Below are positions 21,404-32,499 of a stretch of 64,000 bases of DNA, in pieces. Position numbers and translations under genes: made by a program. A model generated the notes under the pieces. That model did not search any database and had not been told where the DNA came from. It saw only the letters and a program-made list of their open reading frames with translations. Each line of letters begins with the position of its first letter. The stretch's first letter is position 1. Source of the DNA: Doryteuthis pealeii (taxonomy: Eukaryota > Mollusca > Cephalopoda > Myopsida > Loliginidae); NCBI GenBank assembly GCA_023376005.1, contig CM042141.1, positions 99,445,097 through 99,509,096 of the forward strand, in the 5' to 3' direction.

Positions 21404-21600
21404 CAGCTATACTCCTTCCAGTTATGGGTAAATAATAGGAAAGACTGGGCTCTTTAATCTTTGTATGATTTCAGTCTAGGAGAAGGAAAACTCTGAATTC
21501 AAACTTGTTAAACTCTGCTTTAGAAATTGACCTTATGTCACATCCTGCTGATGCGGAGGGGGTGGGGTGGGGTGGCAAATATATAATGGTTACACATTTT
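21402..21600 (+). mobile_element. SINE type C, 5'-truncated
   Basis: It runs from CCAGTTATGGGTAAATAATAG through GACTGGGCTCTTTAA and GAAACTCTGAATTCAAAC-like blocks to the tail CACATCCTGCTGATGCGGAG and GTGGCAAATATATA. Confidence 0.75.
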
Positions 21601-22255
21601 GTGGGGAAACACTTAGTTCAGCAGTCTTGGATATTGGTGCTTCTAGAACCGTTTTTGAAACAAAATACTATGAGCGTTTTTTGGAAGCATTTCAAAAACA
21701 ATTGAGAAAGAAAATAAACATCCTGGAAAAATTGGGAACTTACAAATTTGGTAATTGCGTGGAGGCCCTCGGTCAACTGTCTTCAACTTTAAGCCAGCAA
21801 AGGATAGGATCCAAAATCCTTTTGAAGGGTTTAGCGGGAAAAATTTTTTATTGGTTGAAAAACATTAAATAGAGTATATCTTTAATTGTTTATATTTAAT
21901 GTTTTTCGACCGGAAGTTTTGCTGGAGCCTATGCGTACAACCATGTTAATTTGGTCACTTCGTTTTAGGGTACTGTTGAGTTAACTTCTGCTTGGCGCCG
22001 CAACTTGTGTTTTGTTTTGTTTTTAAATTTGTTTTGTTGGTGAGTGGATGTATTGTGAAGTAAAGATTATGAATTATAAGAGATATCTATTTCTGTTATA
22101 ACAACTATACACTGTAACTTTGCCTTGTATCATTAAAAAATTAATCTTTTGTTGCATTCTGCTCATGCGGAGGTATTTGGCAAATGTTGGATTATACTCT
22201 AGGTATAAGCTGTACAAACAACCACCATTTACATCTATAGATTATTCAAAGCAGG

Positions 22256-22301
22256 AGGAGCTGGATTGACCTTTTTTTTTTCATTGGTCAATCCAGCTCC
22301 T
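22256..22301. repeat. Perfect 16-bp inverted repeat (hairpin)
   Basis: AGGAGCTGGATTGACC and its exact reverse complement are separated by 14 bases, mostly T. Confidence 0.85.
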
Positions 22302-22401
22302 GTAGGATGCCAAATATGTATTTAATGTCATTGATAAATTGTCCTAAAATTACTTGCCTAATAGATTGCCTCATAGAAGGACAAACGGATCAACAAGACA
22401 A

Positions 22402-22605
22402 GGATTAAAACTGATACTACATCTTTCTACTTCAAGGACCAATGGATCAAAGACAAGGATTAAAACTGATACTACATCTTTCTACTTCAAGGACCAAGAT
22501 CAAAAGGCAAGGATTAAAACTGATACTACATCTTTCTACTTCAAGGATCAATGGATCAACAGACAGGGATTAAAACTGATACTACATCTTTCTACTTCAA
22601 GGAAT
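22402..22605 (+). repeat. Minisatellite, unit about 55 bp, four copies
   Basis: The unit starting GGATTAAAACTGATACTACA begins at 22402, 22457, 22511 and 22567. Spacing is 55, 54 and 56 bp, so an open frame through it changes frame between units and is not coding. Confidence 0.9.
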
Positions 22606-22756
22606 AAATCACCACAAATAATATCCACTGTGAAACTGCACTCAATACAAAAGTGGAACTAAATGGGGACTAGAATCGTAACAATAAATTCAGAAAATCT
22701 TTTTTTTAATGCAGAATACAATGGCATCAATTGAAATGTCCATATCTCCACATTAT

Positions 22757-23015
22757 GGTCTTGTCACGGTGAAAGCACCTGTTCCTGAATGATCATAGAA
22801 GTTAAGCAGCAATGAACTTGTTCAATACTTAGATGTGTGACCACTTAAACAACAGCAGGTACTGTAAGCAACCTGAGTCCTTTGTTTATCAAAAATGACT
22901 TGATTTGGCACATCATCATTGGGGTGGCCTAAAGTCAGTATTAGCCAGACAGTGAGGGAGTCTATCCCCTTTTCACTAGCGCTATGACCCAAAAAGGGTT
23001 GATATGCCATAAAAC
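22757..23015 (+). mobile_element. 5S-derived SINE (type B) interrupted by a type A SINE fragment
   Basis: Plus-strand B sequence (AAGTTAAGCAGCAATGAAC, GTGACCACTTAAACAACAGC, GGTACTGTAAGC) runs to GACTTGATTTGGCA at about 22908. A minus-strand A fragment (GGGGTGGCCTAAAGTCAG to CTTTTCACTAGCGCT) follows. The B tail then resumes at 22985 with ATGACCCAAAAAGGGTTGAT. The SINE inserted into the B tail or was joined there by template switching. Confidence 0.7.
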
Positions 23016-23064
23016 AAAACAACCAATCATATATCCATATTTGTTATCATGGTTGTGTACATGA

Positions 23065-23125
23065 ATTATCTTTACGTTTTTTGTTTTTTTTTCATTTGTT
23101 TTTTTTGTTTTTTCGTTTTTTTTCT
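23065..23125. repeat. T-rich low complexity
   Basis: Poly-T with scattered G and C. Confidence 0.7.
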
Positions 23126-23469
23126 CGCAGACCTTTTCATTATGATTGAGTTTCAATTTTAGAAAAAGGCAAAATTATTCAAATATAATTGAAATTTAAT
23201 TGAATTAATTGTGTTGGTTTGTCAAAACTGATCTCCTCATCTGTTGTTTTGCTTTTCTACGTTTCGTCATGACCGTCTTTATGTAATTTGGGGTGTGATA
23301 AAAAAAGTATCAAGACTGAAGCTTTTGATTTTATTTTTTTTGATTTTAAAATTTAAAATTTAAATGAAGATGCATATGCAGCTGTACAATTCATATAATG
23401 AAATTATTTCTGGACATTTTGAATTTGTCTCAATCAATCTGATTGGTTGATTGGTTGATTGGCTGGTTC

Positions 23470-23655
23470 TTTTGTTTTACAGCAATATCAAAACTTTCAG
23501 GTCATTTGATGCAAAAACAAGTCACTTTGATATCAGGTTGCTTACAGTAGCTGCTGTTGCTTAAATGGTCAACCAATTAAGTATTAAAGAATCTCATCAC
23601 TGCTTAACTTCGGTGGTAAAGCGGGAATTGGTGTGTTCAATGTGACTTGACCGTA
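23470..23655 (-). mobile_element. 5S-derived SINE, type B
   Basis: On the minus strand it reads GAAGTTAAGCAGTGATGAGA, then ATACTTAATTGGTTGACCAT, AGCAACAGCAGCTACTGTAAG and the tail into TTGCTGTAAAACAAAA. Confidence 0.65.
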
Positions 23656-23689
23656 AACTGATCAGTCTGTACTAATTTGAAAAAAAAAA

Positions 23690-23785
23690 TTACAGAGACA
23701 TTTTGGACAAAATGTTTTTGTGAAACACGAGCTTAAGCAAGTGCAACACTCTCCATACTCACCAGACCTAGTTTTCAAATTCATT
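23690..23785 (+). pseudogene. Mariner transposase fragment
   Basis: The plus strand encodes QHSPYSPDLV, the conserved HxPYSPDL motif before the last catalytic D of mariner transposases. Nothing else of the gene is preserved. Confidence 0.5.
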
Positions 23786-24124
23786 CAAATAGACTTATAT
23801 TTATTATAAACATTAATTGTTAAAAAGTAGTCAAAGAGTTAAAAACTTTAAAAGCTAGTAAATTTTCAAAAATTGATATGTTAAAAGTGAAGCTCTAGTA
23901 TCCAGTTATTAAACACAGAAAAAAAATTGGTGGCTATAGTTCTACCTGTCCTTGACTTATTGAATGACATAAAAAAAAAAGAAGACAATTGATGAATTTC
24001 CATAAGAGGATAATTGAAATTGGTTATGTTATTATTTCCCAATGAGCGAGTTGGACTGATTTTGATTACATTTTGGATAGACGATCCATTTGGATACAAG
24101 GAATTTAATAATTAAACATTGTGA

Positions 24125-24850
24125 AATTTGAATTTTCAGCCTGTCCAATGAGGAAAAGAAAAGAAAGGAAGGAAGTAATGAAGAAGAAATGAAAGAAAGG
24201 AAATAATTAAGAAGGGAAAGAAAATAATAAAGAAGAAAAGTAGGAAGAAGGAAATAATGAAGAGAAAAAATAATAAAATAAAGAAGTAATTCAGAAGAGA
24301 AGAAAAGATAGAAAGGAAAGAAAGGAAGTAATTAAGAAAAGAAAAAAAGAAAGAAAGGGAATAAAAAAGTAATTAAGAAGAAAAGAAAAGAAAGAAAGGT
24401 GGTATTGGAGAAGAAAAGAAAGAAAAGAAAGAAATAATGAAGAAGAAAAAAAAAAAAAGTAGTTAAGAGAGAAGAAAAGAAAGAAAGGGAAGTAATGAAG
24501 AAGAAAAGAAGAAAAGAAAGAAATAATGAAGATGAAAAAAAAAGAAGAAAAAAGAAATTAAGAAGAAAAGAAAAAAAAGAAATATTGAAGAAAAAAAGAA
24601 AAAAGAGAGAAAGGAAAGAAAAGAAGTAATGAAGAAGAAAAGAAAGAAAGAAGGAAATAATGAAGACAAAAAAAGAAGAAATTAAGAAGAGAAGAAAAAA
24701 AAGAAAAGAAAAGAAAAGGGAGGATAAATATGAGAGATGGTGGGAGAAAGGAGAGAAAATAAATGACTAAGAAATAAAGAAGAAAATTAAATTAATAAAA
24801 AAAAAGAAATGTACAAAAAATGGAAATGCAAAAAAAAAAAAAAAAAAAGG
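24125..24850 (+). repeat. Polypurine tract (GA-rich), about 700 bp
   Basis: It is almost entirely A and G with isolated T in a recurring pattern such as GAAGTAATGAAGAAGAAA. It is a degenerate compound of GAAA/GGAA repeats with a recurring TAAT. The minus-strand open frame in it is low complexity. Confidence 0.95.
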
Positions 24851-25144
24851 TATAGGGAGATAAAGAGAGAGAGAAGGGGTGATAATTTGAAACAGAGGCT
24901 TGCGGGGAGAATCTATGGCCCAATGTTAATTCAGCATAGAGATATAACTCTCCTCCTCCACCACCACCACTACCACCTGCTAACATAAAAGAATATGTAG
25001 TTTATATCACAATGAAATCTACTCTGATTGGGTAACTATTACCAAGTCAACAACTATGCAAACTAGAATTAACTTCTAGCGCCATCTATATTGATAAACT
25101 CCAAACTGGCTATTAATAAAGAGGAGGTAACTCACTATCAACAG

Positions 25145-25470
25145 GCATTAACATAAATTTCCTTGATAGTCATCACTCTTGGCAAGTCTTCTAGTCAGCA
25201 TCCAGTGTCTGTACAGAGCTGATGAGTGTAAGTTTTTTATGGTTTGCCTATACTGTTGGGTCCATGTGTAGGAGACCATGTTACTCATGAGTTTGTTCTT
25301 ACTTCTCCAGCAGTGCCCAGTATTTCTTATTTGGATGGTTAGTGAGATGGGAGGCAAGTGGCCATACAGCTGCTGTTTTGTAGGATGCTATTTCCAGGAT
25401 TTGTTCAAAACACCACACAGCATCTTGTGTAGTTCCCATCAAGATTTAAATACAAAACAGAGTTCATAGG
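25145..25470 (-). pseudogene. LINE reverse-transcriptase C-terminal fragment, copy 1
   Basis: The minus strand encodes LPPISLTIQIRNTGHCWRS followed by KNKLMSNMVSYTW and QLCTDTGC.LEDLPRVM-like sequence. These are the C-terminal signature of an RTE-like non-LTR retrotransposon common in molluscs. Frameshifts and stops interrupt it. A second copy lies directly upstream on the same strand (25490-25860). Confidence 0.7.
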
Positions 25471-25489
25471 AGAACGTCAATTATGAGTT

Positions 25490-25860
25490 CCTCCCTACTT
25501 CTCCAGCAATGCCCAGCATGTCTTATTTGTTTTACTTGGATGGGTTGTGAGATGGGAGGTAAGTGGCCGTACAGCTGCTGTTTTCTAAGGTGCTGCTTCT
25601 AGGATTTGTTCAAAACAACAAGCAGCATCCTTATATTGTTCCCATCTAAATATTTCTCAAAGTTTTTCATTAGACTCCAAGTAGTGCAACCATACAGTAT
25701 TACTGACATGCCTACAGTTTGGAAGAATTCCTGTTTTATTCAATCGGAGAGATTAGATTTCCATATGATTGGTAACCCATTAATAGCCATCCATGTCTTA
25801 CTTATTGCCATCACTTTCAGTAGATGAGATATTGCTACCGAGGTATATGACCTTGTCAAC
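25490..25860 (-). pseudogene. LINE reverse-transcriptase C-terminal fragment, copy 2
   Basis: The minus strand reads TVWLHYLESNEKL, then the AAVRPLTSHLTTHPSKTNKT region and GHCWRS equivalents. It overlaps in content with copy 1, so the pair reflects a partial tandem duplication of one dead element. It is related to the plus-strand fragment at 59400-59815. Confidence 0.6.
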
Positions 25861-26104
25861 TAATTTCAGGGTTTTATCACAACTGGTGCTGTGGACAAGG
25901 ATTTAAGGAAAGGGGATGGTTAAAGAGAATGTATACTTCTGAATTGTTAGGGTGGTTAAAATTCCCTTGTGTTCATTGGGGGTGGGGTGAAATCTTGGAG
26001 GGAGCTGAAAAAGTCCTCCTGATTGTTGAGTCAGAAATTCCCCCAAAGATCATTACCAGTGAAGCAAAGTCAAAGAGCTGAACCCAACAGTACTATATAT
26101 ATAT

Positions 26105-26135
26105 TTTTGTTGTGTGTGTGTGTGTGTGTGTTTGT
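26105..26135. repeat. (TG)n microsatellite
   Basis: TG repeats follow a short TA run. Confidence 0.9.
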
Positions 26136-26339
26136 ATTGCAAGGGGTGAGTATCCCCCCCCCATACCATTGTTTCTTTTGCCTTTTTTTAAAACATTCCT
26201 AGAGTGTTCCTTTCAGTTTCCTGTTGAAGTTTATGTTGACTTTTTTGTATATAAGGTGTGTGCTAGATGCCCACACTTATTTATAGACTCGGCAATAATC
26301 TATACTCTTGGCCAATCACTGGCAGTACTCTGCTGCTGA

Positions 26340-27400
26340 TATTGTTATTTATACCGGCTGTTCTGTTCATACCTACACACATTGCTTTGAACCTTTGTGG
26401 ATGACGGAACATAGGATTATATCATTGGACCTTTGACACTACGTAGGATTCCATAACTCAGGACTTATTCACTTACCAAAGGATTCCATAGCTCAGGACT
26501 TACTTTAAGTCCTTTTCAACTGGCCAAGGATGGCGGTCAGAAACTTAACAGTTTAAAACAAAAACAAAAGTTCGTTCAGTCACAATCCTTAAGAGAAAAA
26601 CGTGTATCCAACAGTTCCTATCTTCCTTCCTATCTTTTGTGTTTTCTTTCTTTCTTTCTTCACATGTCTGTTCACTGTCTGTTTTTCTTTTTCTTTCTTT
26701 TCTTTTCCTTTAGTGTTGACTATTTTCTATTCTTTTTCTTTTTCTTTCTCTGTTTTTTTTCTTCTTCGGTTTCTTCTTTGTCTTCCTCTTCTTCCTATCG
26801 TCCTATGATGTAACCGCTATTCAGGTGAATCCTGGTCACAGCACCTGATCTGCACTCAACACCTTCGTTGCACAATGTCTATTACCCCAACATTGTAATA
26901 TTCTGTGCTGGCCGATTCGAAGGGTATGAGCTAGAGACAGGTTCACAAGGATAAAAAAAAGCACAACAGAAAGTTTGATGACAGGGTGTTAATGGAAGAG
27001 GAAGTTGTGACACTTTGTGCAGTTTGTGGTGAAGCAGAGGACACTTAAGCCTATGATGTCAGCTGACACTTCATGCATTGAGTACATATTAAACTTTATC
27101 AAACTTGAACAATATTTTTCAAATGATTAACTGTTTTCATCAAATCAATGATATAATTTATCTATTTAGAATTGTAGAAAAAGTTATTTTTCTTTTATGG
27201 TTGCTTTTCACTGGATTTTGCAACTAATTTTTGATTATTCACAAATTTATTTCCAAGTTATAAAAATTGTAATTGTACAAAAAAATTGTAGCAAAAAATC
27301 ACAAAGAAAATTAAAGAAGTGCTAGATCATCTGCATAGTCTGCATCTGTGATAGTTTCTACTGGATATCATCTAGTTGAAAAAGGAGCCTTGGAATTATT
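26340..27400. other. Unclassified non-coding sequence with a CT-rich block at 26600-26810
   Basis: A short direct repeat AGGATTCCATAACTCAGGAC occurs at about 26448 and, with one change, at 26482. The CT-rich part yields a low-complexity open frame. No gene is recognised. Confidence 0.4.
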
Positions 27401-27784
27401 TCAAAAGTCTAATTGCTTGTGAATAAGGATCTTGAATATTCACTTATTCAAAACAAAAAGAAAAAAAAAAAAAGAAAGAAATTCAAAGCTTTAGGATACC
27501 CAACGAGTATCAAAATTCCTTTGTTGTGTTCATCCTTGGATTTTTCCCAGAAGGAAAAGAAGAAAACTAAAATAGAGTTAGTGATAAACAGGAAGAAAGT
27601 TTTAATCTAAACATTAATGAGACGGAAAAGTGATAGCAAAATTGGTTGAATGTTGATATGACGCAGGATTATTTCTTGATGCCTCATTTGGACATACAGA
27701 AAACAGCACACAAATAGAAATTCAACAGACAGACAAAAACTCTCCCTCAAGCAAACATGTAAATAACTTAAGTTTTATAGGTTT

Positions 27785-28330
27785 TTTTTTAAAGTTTTTT
27801 TTTTATGAATATATTACAAATTAGACAGGAAACAGGTTTTACATAATAATACTTATTTTATTAGTTATATTCCTGTGTGCACTGGATGGCAAGCCTCTAA
27901 ATTAGTTTCACATATAGACAAATTAGACAGGAAACAGGTTTTACATAATAATACTATATTCCTGTGTTTTAAACAAATTGCACTGGATGGCAAGCCTCTA
28001 AAATTAGTATTACCTCTAGTGTATTTAGTTAACTGTGTTTTAAACAAATGGAGACATCTTTGCACTGGATGGCAAGCCTCTAAAATTAGTAGACCAGTTC
28101 ACATACCTCGGTAGTAATATCTCATCTAAATCAAGATAAATATTTTAAATAAATATATTACAAATTAGACAGGAAACAGGAGTTATATAAACAAGATACA
28201 TCTTTGCACTGGATTCTAAAATTAGTAGTTCACATAAGTAATATCTCATCTAAATCAAGATAAATATATTTAAATAAATATATTACAAATTAGACAGGAA
28301 ACAGGTTTTACATAATAATTTATTTTATTT
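27785..28330 (+). repeat. Mosaic direct repeats derived from a LINE reverse transcriptase
   Basis: Segments such as TTAGACAGGAAACAGG (five copies), GCACTGGATGGCAAGCCTCT (three copies) and TGTTTTAAACAAAT recur in changing order. The last full copy at 28060-28130 encodes LDGKPLKLVDQFTYLGSNIS, a reverse-transcriptase motif of non-LTR elements. The others are partial duplications of it, each followed by AT-rich spacer. Confidence 0.7.
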
Positions 28331-28389
28331 ATTATATTCATGTTTTAAACTAAATTACCATACACAACTGATATGCCACCCATCATTTA

Positions 28390-28620
28390 TACAGCAATAA
28401 CAAATAACAAAATACATATGTCCCAAACAAAACAAACAAAATAGTAAAACAAAACAAACCAAACAGCAATAACAATTTAACCAAACAGCAATAACATGCA
28501 ATAACAAAATACATATGTCCCAAACAAGTTAAGTGTACAATAAGTTCTATGAACAAAGTGTAATTATAATATATTAATAATTTGAAGGCAATTACAATGC
28601 GTATAAAAAATAAAAACAAA
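28390..28620. repeat. A-rich direct repeats
   Basis: ACAAAATACATATGTCCCAA occurs twice (about 28408 and 28505) among AACAAAAC-type repeats. Confidence 0.6.
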
Positions 28621-29099
28621 AAGATGTTATTTTTGTCTTATCGATTTCAAAGAAAACTTTATCTTCAGAGACAAATATCATAAATGAACGTGCTTAATTT
28701 TTTTTGCATGGTTATACTTTTTTTCTTTTTCTTCTTTTTTTTTTTCCTCTTCTTCCTTTTTCTTTCTCCTCCCTTCCCCCATTGTTTATGTTATGAATGA
28801 AATGGGTGAATAACTGTAATTTTTTTAAAAAAAAATATTTGTTGAAAACGAATGTTCAAAATCTACCTTGCATATGTATCCAATATTGTCTGTTTATCAT
28901 CCGGTGAATATTGCAACAATGTAGCCATGTACAATTCAAAATAAAAAACGGTCACATAGGAAAATTCTTATGCTTAGCTTTTATTTTCTTTCTTTCTCTT
29001 TCCCTCTTTGTTTCTATTCTTTTTCTTTCCCTTCCTTCTCTAATTTTCTATCTTTTTATTTATTTATTTTTTTTTTCAGTTGTAAAAAATAAAATGTAT

Positions 29100-29560
29100 T
29101 AATTTAATTATATGGACCAGTAAATAAGTAAACAAAAGATTATCTTTAATTATATATTATTAGGATTGAAGGAAAGATTAAGAAAAATATGTTTTATGAA
29201 TATTTAAAAAAATTTTTATTTTAAATTTTAAATAGATTAAGTATTATATATTAATTATATATTAAAATATTATATAATAATTATATATTAGGATTGATGC
29301 AAAATTTGAGAAAACTATGTATTATGAGTATTTTCTTTCTAAATTTCAAATAAATTCAATATTATATATTAAATATTTGAATTACAAAAGGCATATTATT
29401 TTTTTTTGTTTTTTTTTTTTTTTATTTGTTTTGATCTTTTTATATTAATAGTTCTATGTTTAATAAGTATTTTCTTTAAAATAATTTTTTTTTAATTTCT
29501 TTTTTTTTTATATTAGTAGTTCTAATATTATAAATCAAATATTTAAATTGTAAAAGGCAT
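29100..29560. repeat. AT-rich degenerate direct repeats
   Basis: TATTAGGATTGA..., TTATATATTA and the TAATAGTTCTA-type blocks recur two or three times. No gene is seen. Confidence 0.45.
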
Positions 29561-29659
29561 TAAAGACTTACAGAGTCTTCCATTGTGAAGTGTAATAAAT
29601 TGTGAAAAAGTTTGAGACTAATTGTTTCTATTCTATTCTAAGAACAGAGCTGAGAATTG

Positions 29660-29945
29660 ATTAAAAAAGATGCAACTGTAAACAGTGTCTCCTATTGCCA
29701 AATCCTTACATGTGATGTGTATGGAGAAACATGTTTAAAAAATGTTTACAAATGAGCTAAATATAGGTTTGCCACTATAATAAGCCCTAGTCAAAAAGGC
29801 AGTCCATGTCTCCGATAAAGAAAAGGTTCCATCCATATTTAGTGGTGAGTAAAGAAGATCTTCTAGGACATAAAAGGACGCATCTCGATTGATTTGCTTG
29901 AAAAAGTTGCAAATTCAAACAGTGCATCCTATTGCCAACTGATAA
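29660..29945 (+). pseudogene. Mariner-family transposase relic
   Basis: It shares with 20815-21385 the order GTTTGCCACTAT, TCCGATAAAGAAAAGGTTC-like, GGTGAGTAAAGAAGATC and GACATAAAAGGACGCATC, ending GCATCCTATTGCCAACTG. The protein is destroyed by stops. Confidence 0.55.
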
Positions 29946-30089
29946 GCTGAGAATTATGTCCTTTTCGCTCAATTGAAATGAGATAGATGTTGTCCTTTTG
30001 AAGAAAGGAGATAAAAGAGAAAGTTTGAAGGAGCTGAATAATCACATGATCAACAGACACTGACATGGAAGCCATGCCACTGTTGGGAT

Positions 30090-30480
30090 TATCTTCCCTT
30101 TGCTTGGAAGAGTTATCTTCCCACTGGGTTGCCACTTGTTCTCACCAGGGGCTATAGTATTTAAGAGGCTGATTCAAATGCTTCTCTCTCTTTTTCTCAT
30201 TCTCGGCTGAACCACATGGGTTAGACATTTTGTGACTATACCCCACCCTCGTGGGGCCTCTGGTTCCCACGTACGGACTAAGTCAGTAAGTGACTTCCAT
30301 TATATGGACTATCTGTAACTCTTTTTATATGTACATGTACGTAACACTTGAATGTGTCCTTATTGTATCTCATTTGTATTCCTATTTTATGTATCTTGTC
30401 ATATTTCTGTGTTGTTTACAATATAAAGAGTTGTGTCCAACAAACGTGTCGGAGTTGTATGTTCATATATTAACCATGAA
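30090..30480 (+). other. Possible solitary LTR-like block
   Basis: TATAGTATTTAAGAGGCTG resembles a core promoter and is followed about 270 bp later by CAATATAAAGAGTTGTGTCC, which resembles a polyadenylation region. No second copy or TG...CA boundaries could be fixed, so this is only a suggestion. Confidence 0.2.
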
Positions 30481-30984
30481 CCTTACACCACAATCCAAAG
30501 GAAGACAATTGTTTGTCTCCCTACAAGATGAAGTGAGAATTCTTCCAAGTTATTTTGTATTATTTGAAGGGGAATATTATTTCTAGTTGTTACAATTTAT
30601 GAGAGTCATAAATTGTTAGCAGACCCTGTAGCTGAGAATAAGGGCCGTTAACTTTGAGATCAGGAAGTGGAAATTTACCAGTGACAGTTATAACCCCTGA
30701 GCCCTTGAAATGCACCATGATAGACATGTGATATAGTTTATAGTTTTAGTTTATAATTCAGATTTGACCAAACCATCAGAGATGTCAGATGTGCTCTCGG
30801 GTTGATCTCATGTGCGGAATAAATATGGGCTAATAAACTTGATCAAGAAAAAAAAAAGTCTTGTTTTAATTACAATGACCAAAATCAGCCCAGAAGAAAA
30901 CCAGTCCTTAGTTAGAAGAATTAAGAAGAACAAAGAAGAAGAGGAAATAGAAGATAGGAACATATCGGCCAAAGAAGTTAGCAA

Positions 30985-31682
30985 GAAGCAAGTAAGATCA
31001 TTCTCTCTCTAATATCTCTCTAAAGTAAGTCTCTAATCTGTCTGTCTCTCTCTCTATCATCTGAGAACTCACTCTCACAATTATATTAAGAAATAATAGA
31101 AGCAAGTAAAATAAAATAATTATCTTAAAAATTATAAAATTATAATACAATTATAAAATGATAAAATTAGATTATTATAAAATTATAAAATTTTAATACA
31201 ATTTAGCTCAGTCGGTAGAACGTTTGGCTAGAAACCACAAGGTTCCTAGTTCGATACCCGCCCTCACCAATTCAGCATATGAGTAGCACAGGGATCTGTG
31301 CGGTAAAGTAAGGAGCTGATGGTAGGTGTGGCGCTCCACCTCAGACGCTAAAATAATCTGCTTGGTCTAGCACTAGTGAAAAGGGGATAGACTCCCTTGC
31401 TGCATGGTTGATACCGACATTAGGCCGCCCCGATGATGACTTTTATAATACAATTAGATTATATAATTATTATAAAATTAGATTATTATAAAATTAGATT
31501 ATCATAAAATTATAAAATTATAATACAATTATAATTATTATAATACGTTATAATACATTATAAAATTATAAAGAATAATAGAAGCAAGTAAGATCATCCT
31601 CTCTCTCTAATATCCCTCTAAAGTAAGTCTCTAAACTGTGTGTCTCTCTCTATCATTTGAGAACTCACTCTCACAATTATAT
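30985..31682. repeat. Direct repeats of about 100 bp flanking AT-rich sequence and an A SINE
   Basis: AGAAGCAAGTAAGATCAT followed by CTCTCTCTAATAT, CTCTAAAGTAAGTCTCTAA and GAGAACTCACTCTCACAATT occurs at 30985-31085 and again at 31572-31682. Between them lie ATTATAAAATTATAA repeats and the SINE at 31204-31445. Confidence 0.75.
31204..31445 (+). mobile_element. tRNA-derived SINE, type A, with 10-bp target duplication
   Basis: The head TAGCTCAGTCGGTAGAACG and B box TAGTTCGATACCC are followed by the standard body. TAATACAATT flanks it (31194-31203, 31446-31455). The body is 242 bp. The tail is shortened to GATGATGACTTTTA, unlike other A copies. Confidence 0.85.
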
Positions 31683-31761
31683 ACCAATGTTTGATATTTG
31701 ATGTCGGAATATAACACTGGTGTAATGTTATTTTTATTATTTTTAGTGGAATATTATTTCT

Positions 31762-32000
31762 AGGGAAATATTAGAAAGTAAAAATAAAGTAGGTGGAATG
31801 GCCGATTGTCAGTATCAGTTAGACAGTGAGGGAGTCTATCCCCTTTACAAATGTGGTTGACCAGGGAGATTCTTTTGCATCTGAGGTTGAATGCCACATG
31901 TAGCTAAGCTACTCATGCACTGAGTTGGTGATGGCTGTTATCAAACCCAGGACCTTGTGGTTCTGAGGCAGATGCTCTACCAACTGAGCTAAACCAGTCC
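31762..32000 (-). mobile_element. tRNA-derived SINE, type A, with 18-bp target duplication
   Basis: On the minus strand the head lies at 32000 (GACTGGTTTAGCTCAGTTGG) and the A-type body runs to a tail near 31785. TAGTGGAATATTATTTCT flanks it at 31744-31761 and 32001-32018 without mismatch. Confidence 0.85.
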
Positions 32001-32309
32001 TAGTGGAATATTATTTCTGGTGAAAATCTTTTGTGGTGCGACAAAATTGTTGAATAAAAAACTATAAAATGACAAAAAAATGTAAAGTAATATAAAACCA
32101 CACCTCAGAGATTTTTGTTTTATGATAATACAGAAGTGTTAGATTATCTTAAGGTATCTTAAGGTAGAAGATGTAGGCCAAATTCCCACTCATATTTATG
32201 GACTTTCCCAACATCAGCAGTAATATATTTTTGATTTCAGTAATATATTTTAATGTTTATTTTTTATAAATGATATTTTTTTGCATAATAAATTTGGAAA
32301 CTTAAATAT

Positions 32310-32462
32310 TTTTAGGGAACTTATTAACTTAAGTGTATCTGAAGCTTATTTGTATCTTACATTTTAACTCTCAACACAAACCAAAAAATCAGCTGGGTGA
32401 CAGATCATAACTTGAAAAACTGTAAAATGGGACATTTCATAAGTCAAGGTACCACTGTATTT
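32310..32462 (+). mobile_element. Repeat with pogo/Tigger-like terminus, second copy
   Basis: This is the homologue of 20405-20580, ending CATAAGTCAAGGTACCACTG. The better-preserved end supports a pogo-type terminus. Confidence 0.4.
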
Positions 32463-32499
32463 ATTTTTAAATAAAGTTATTCAATTTCTTCTTTTTTTT

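Noticed and set aside
22354..22662. 102-residue open frame with internal repeats
   Set aside because: It runs through a 54-56-bp minisatellite whose unit lengths are not multiples of three consistently; the repeats are read in different frames, so it is not a repeat protein.
30290..30586. 98-residue plus-strand open frame
   Set aside because: Composition follows AT-rich background, and there is no homology or splice context that I can identify.
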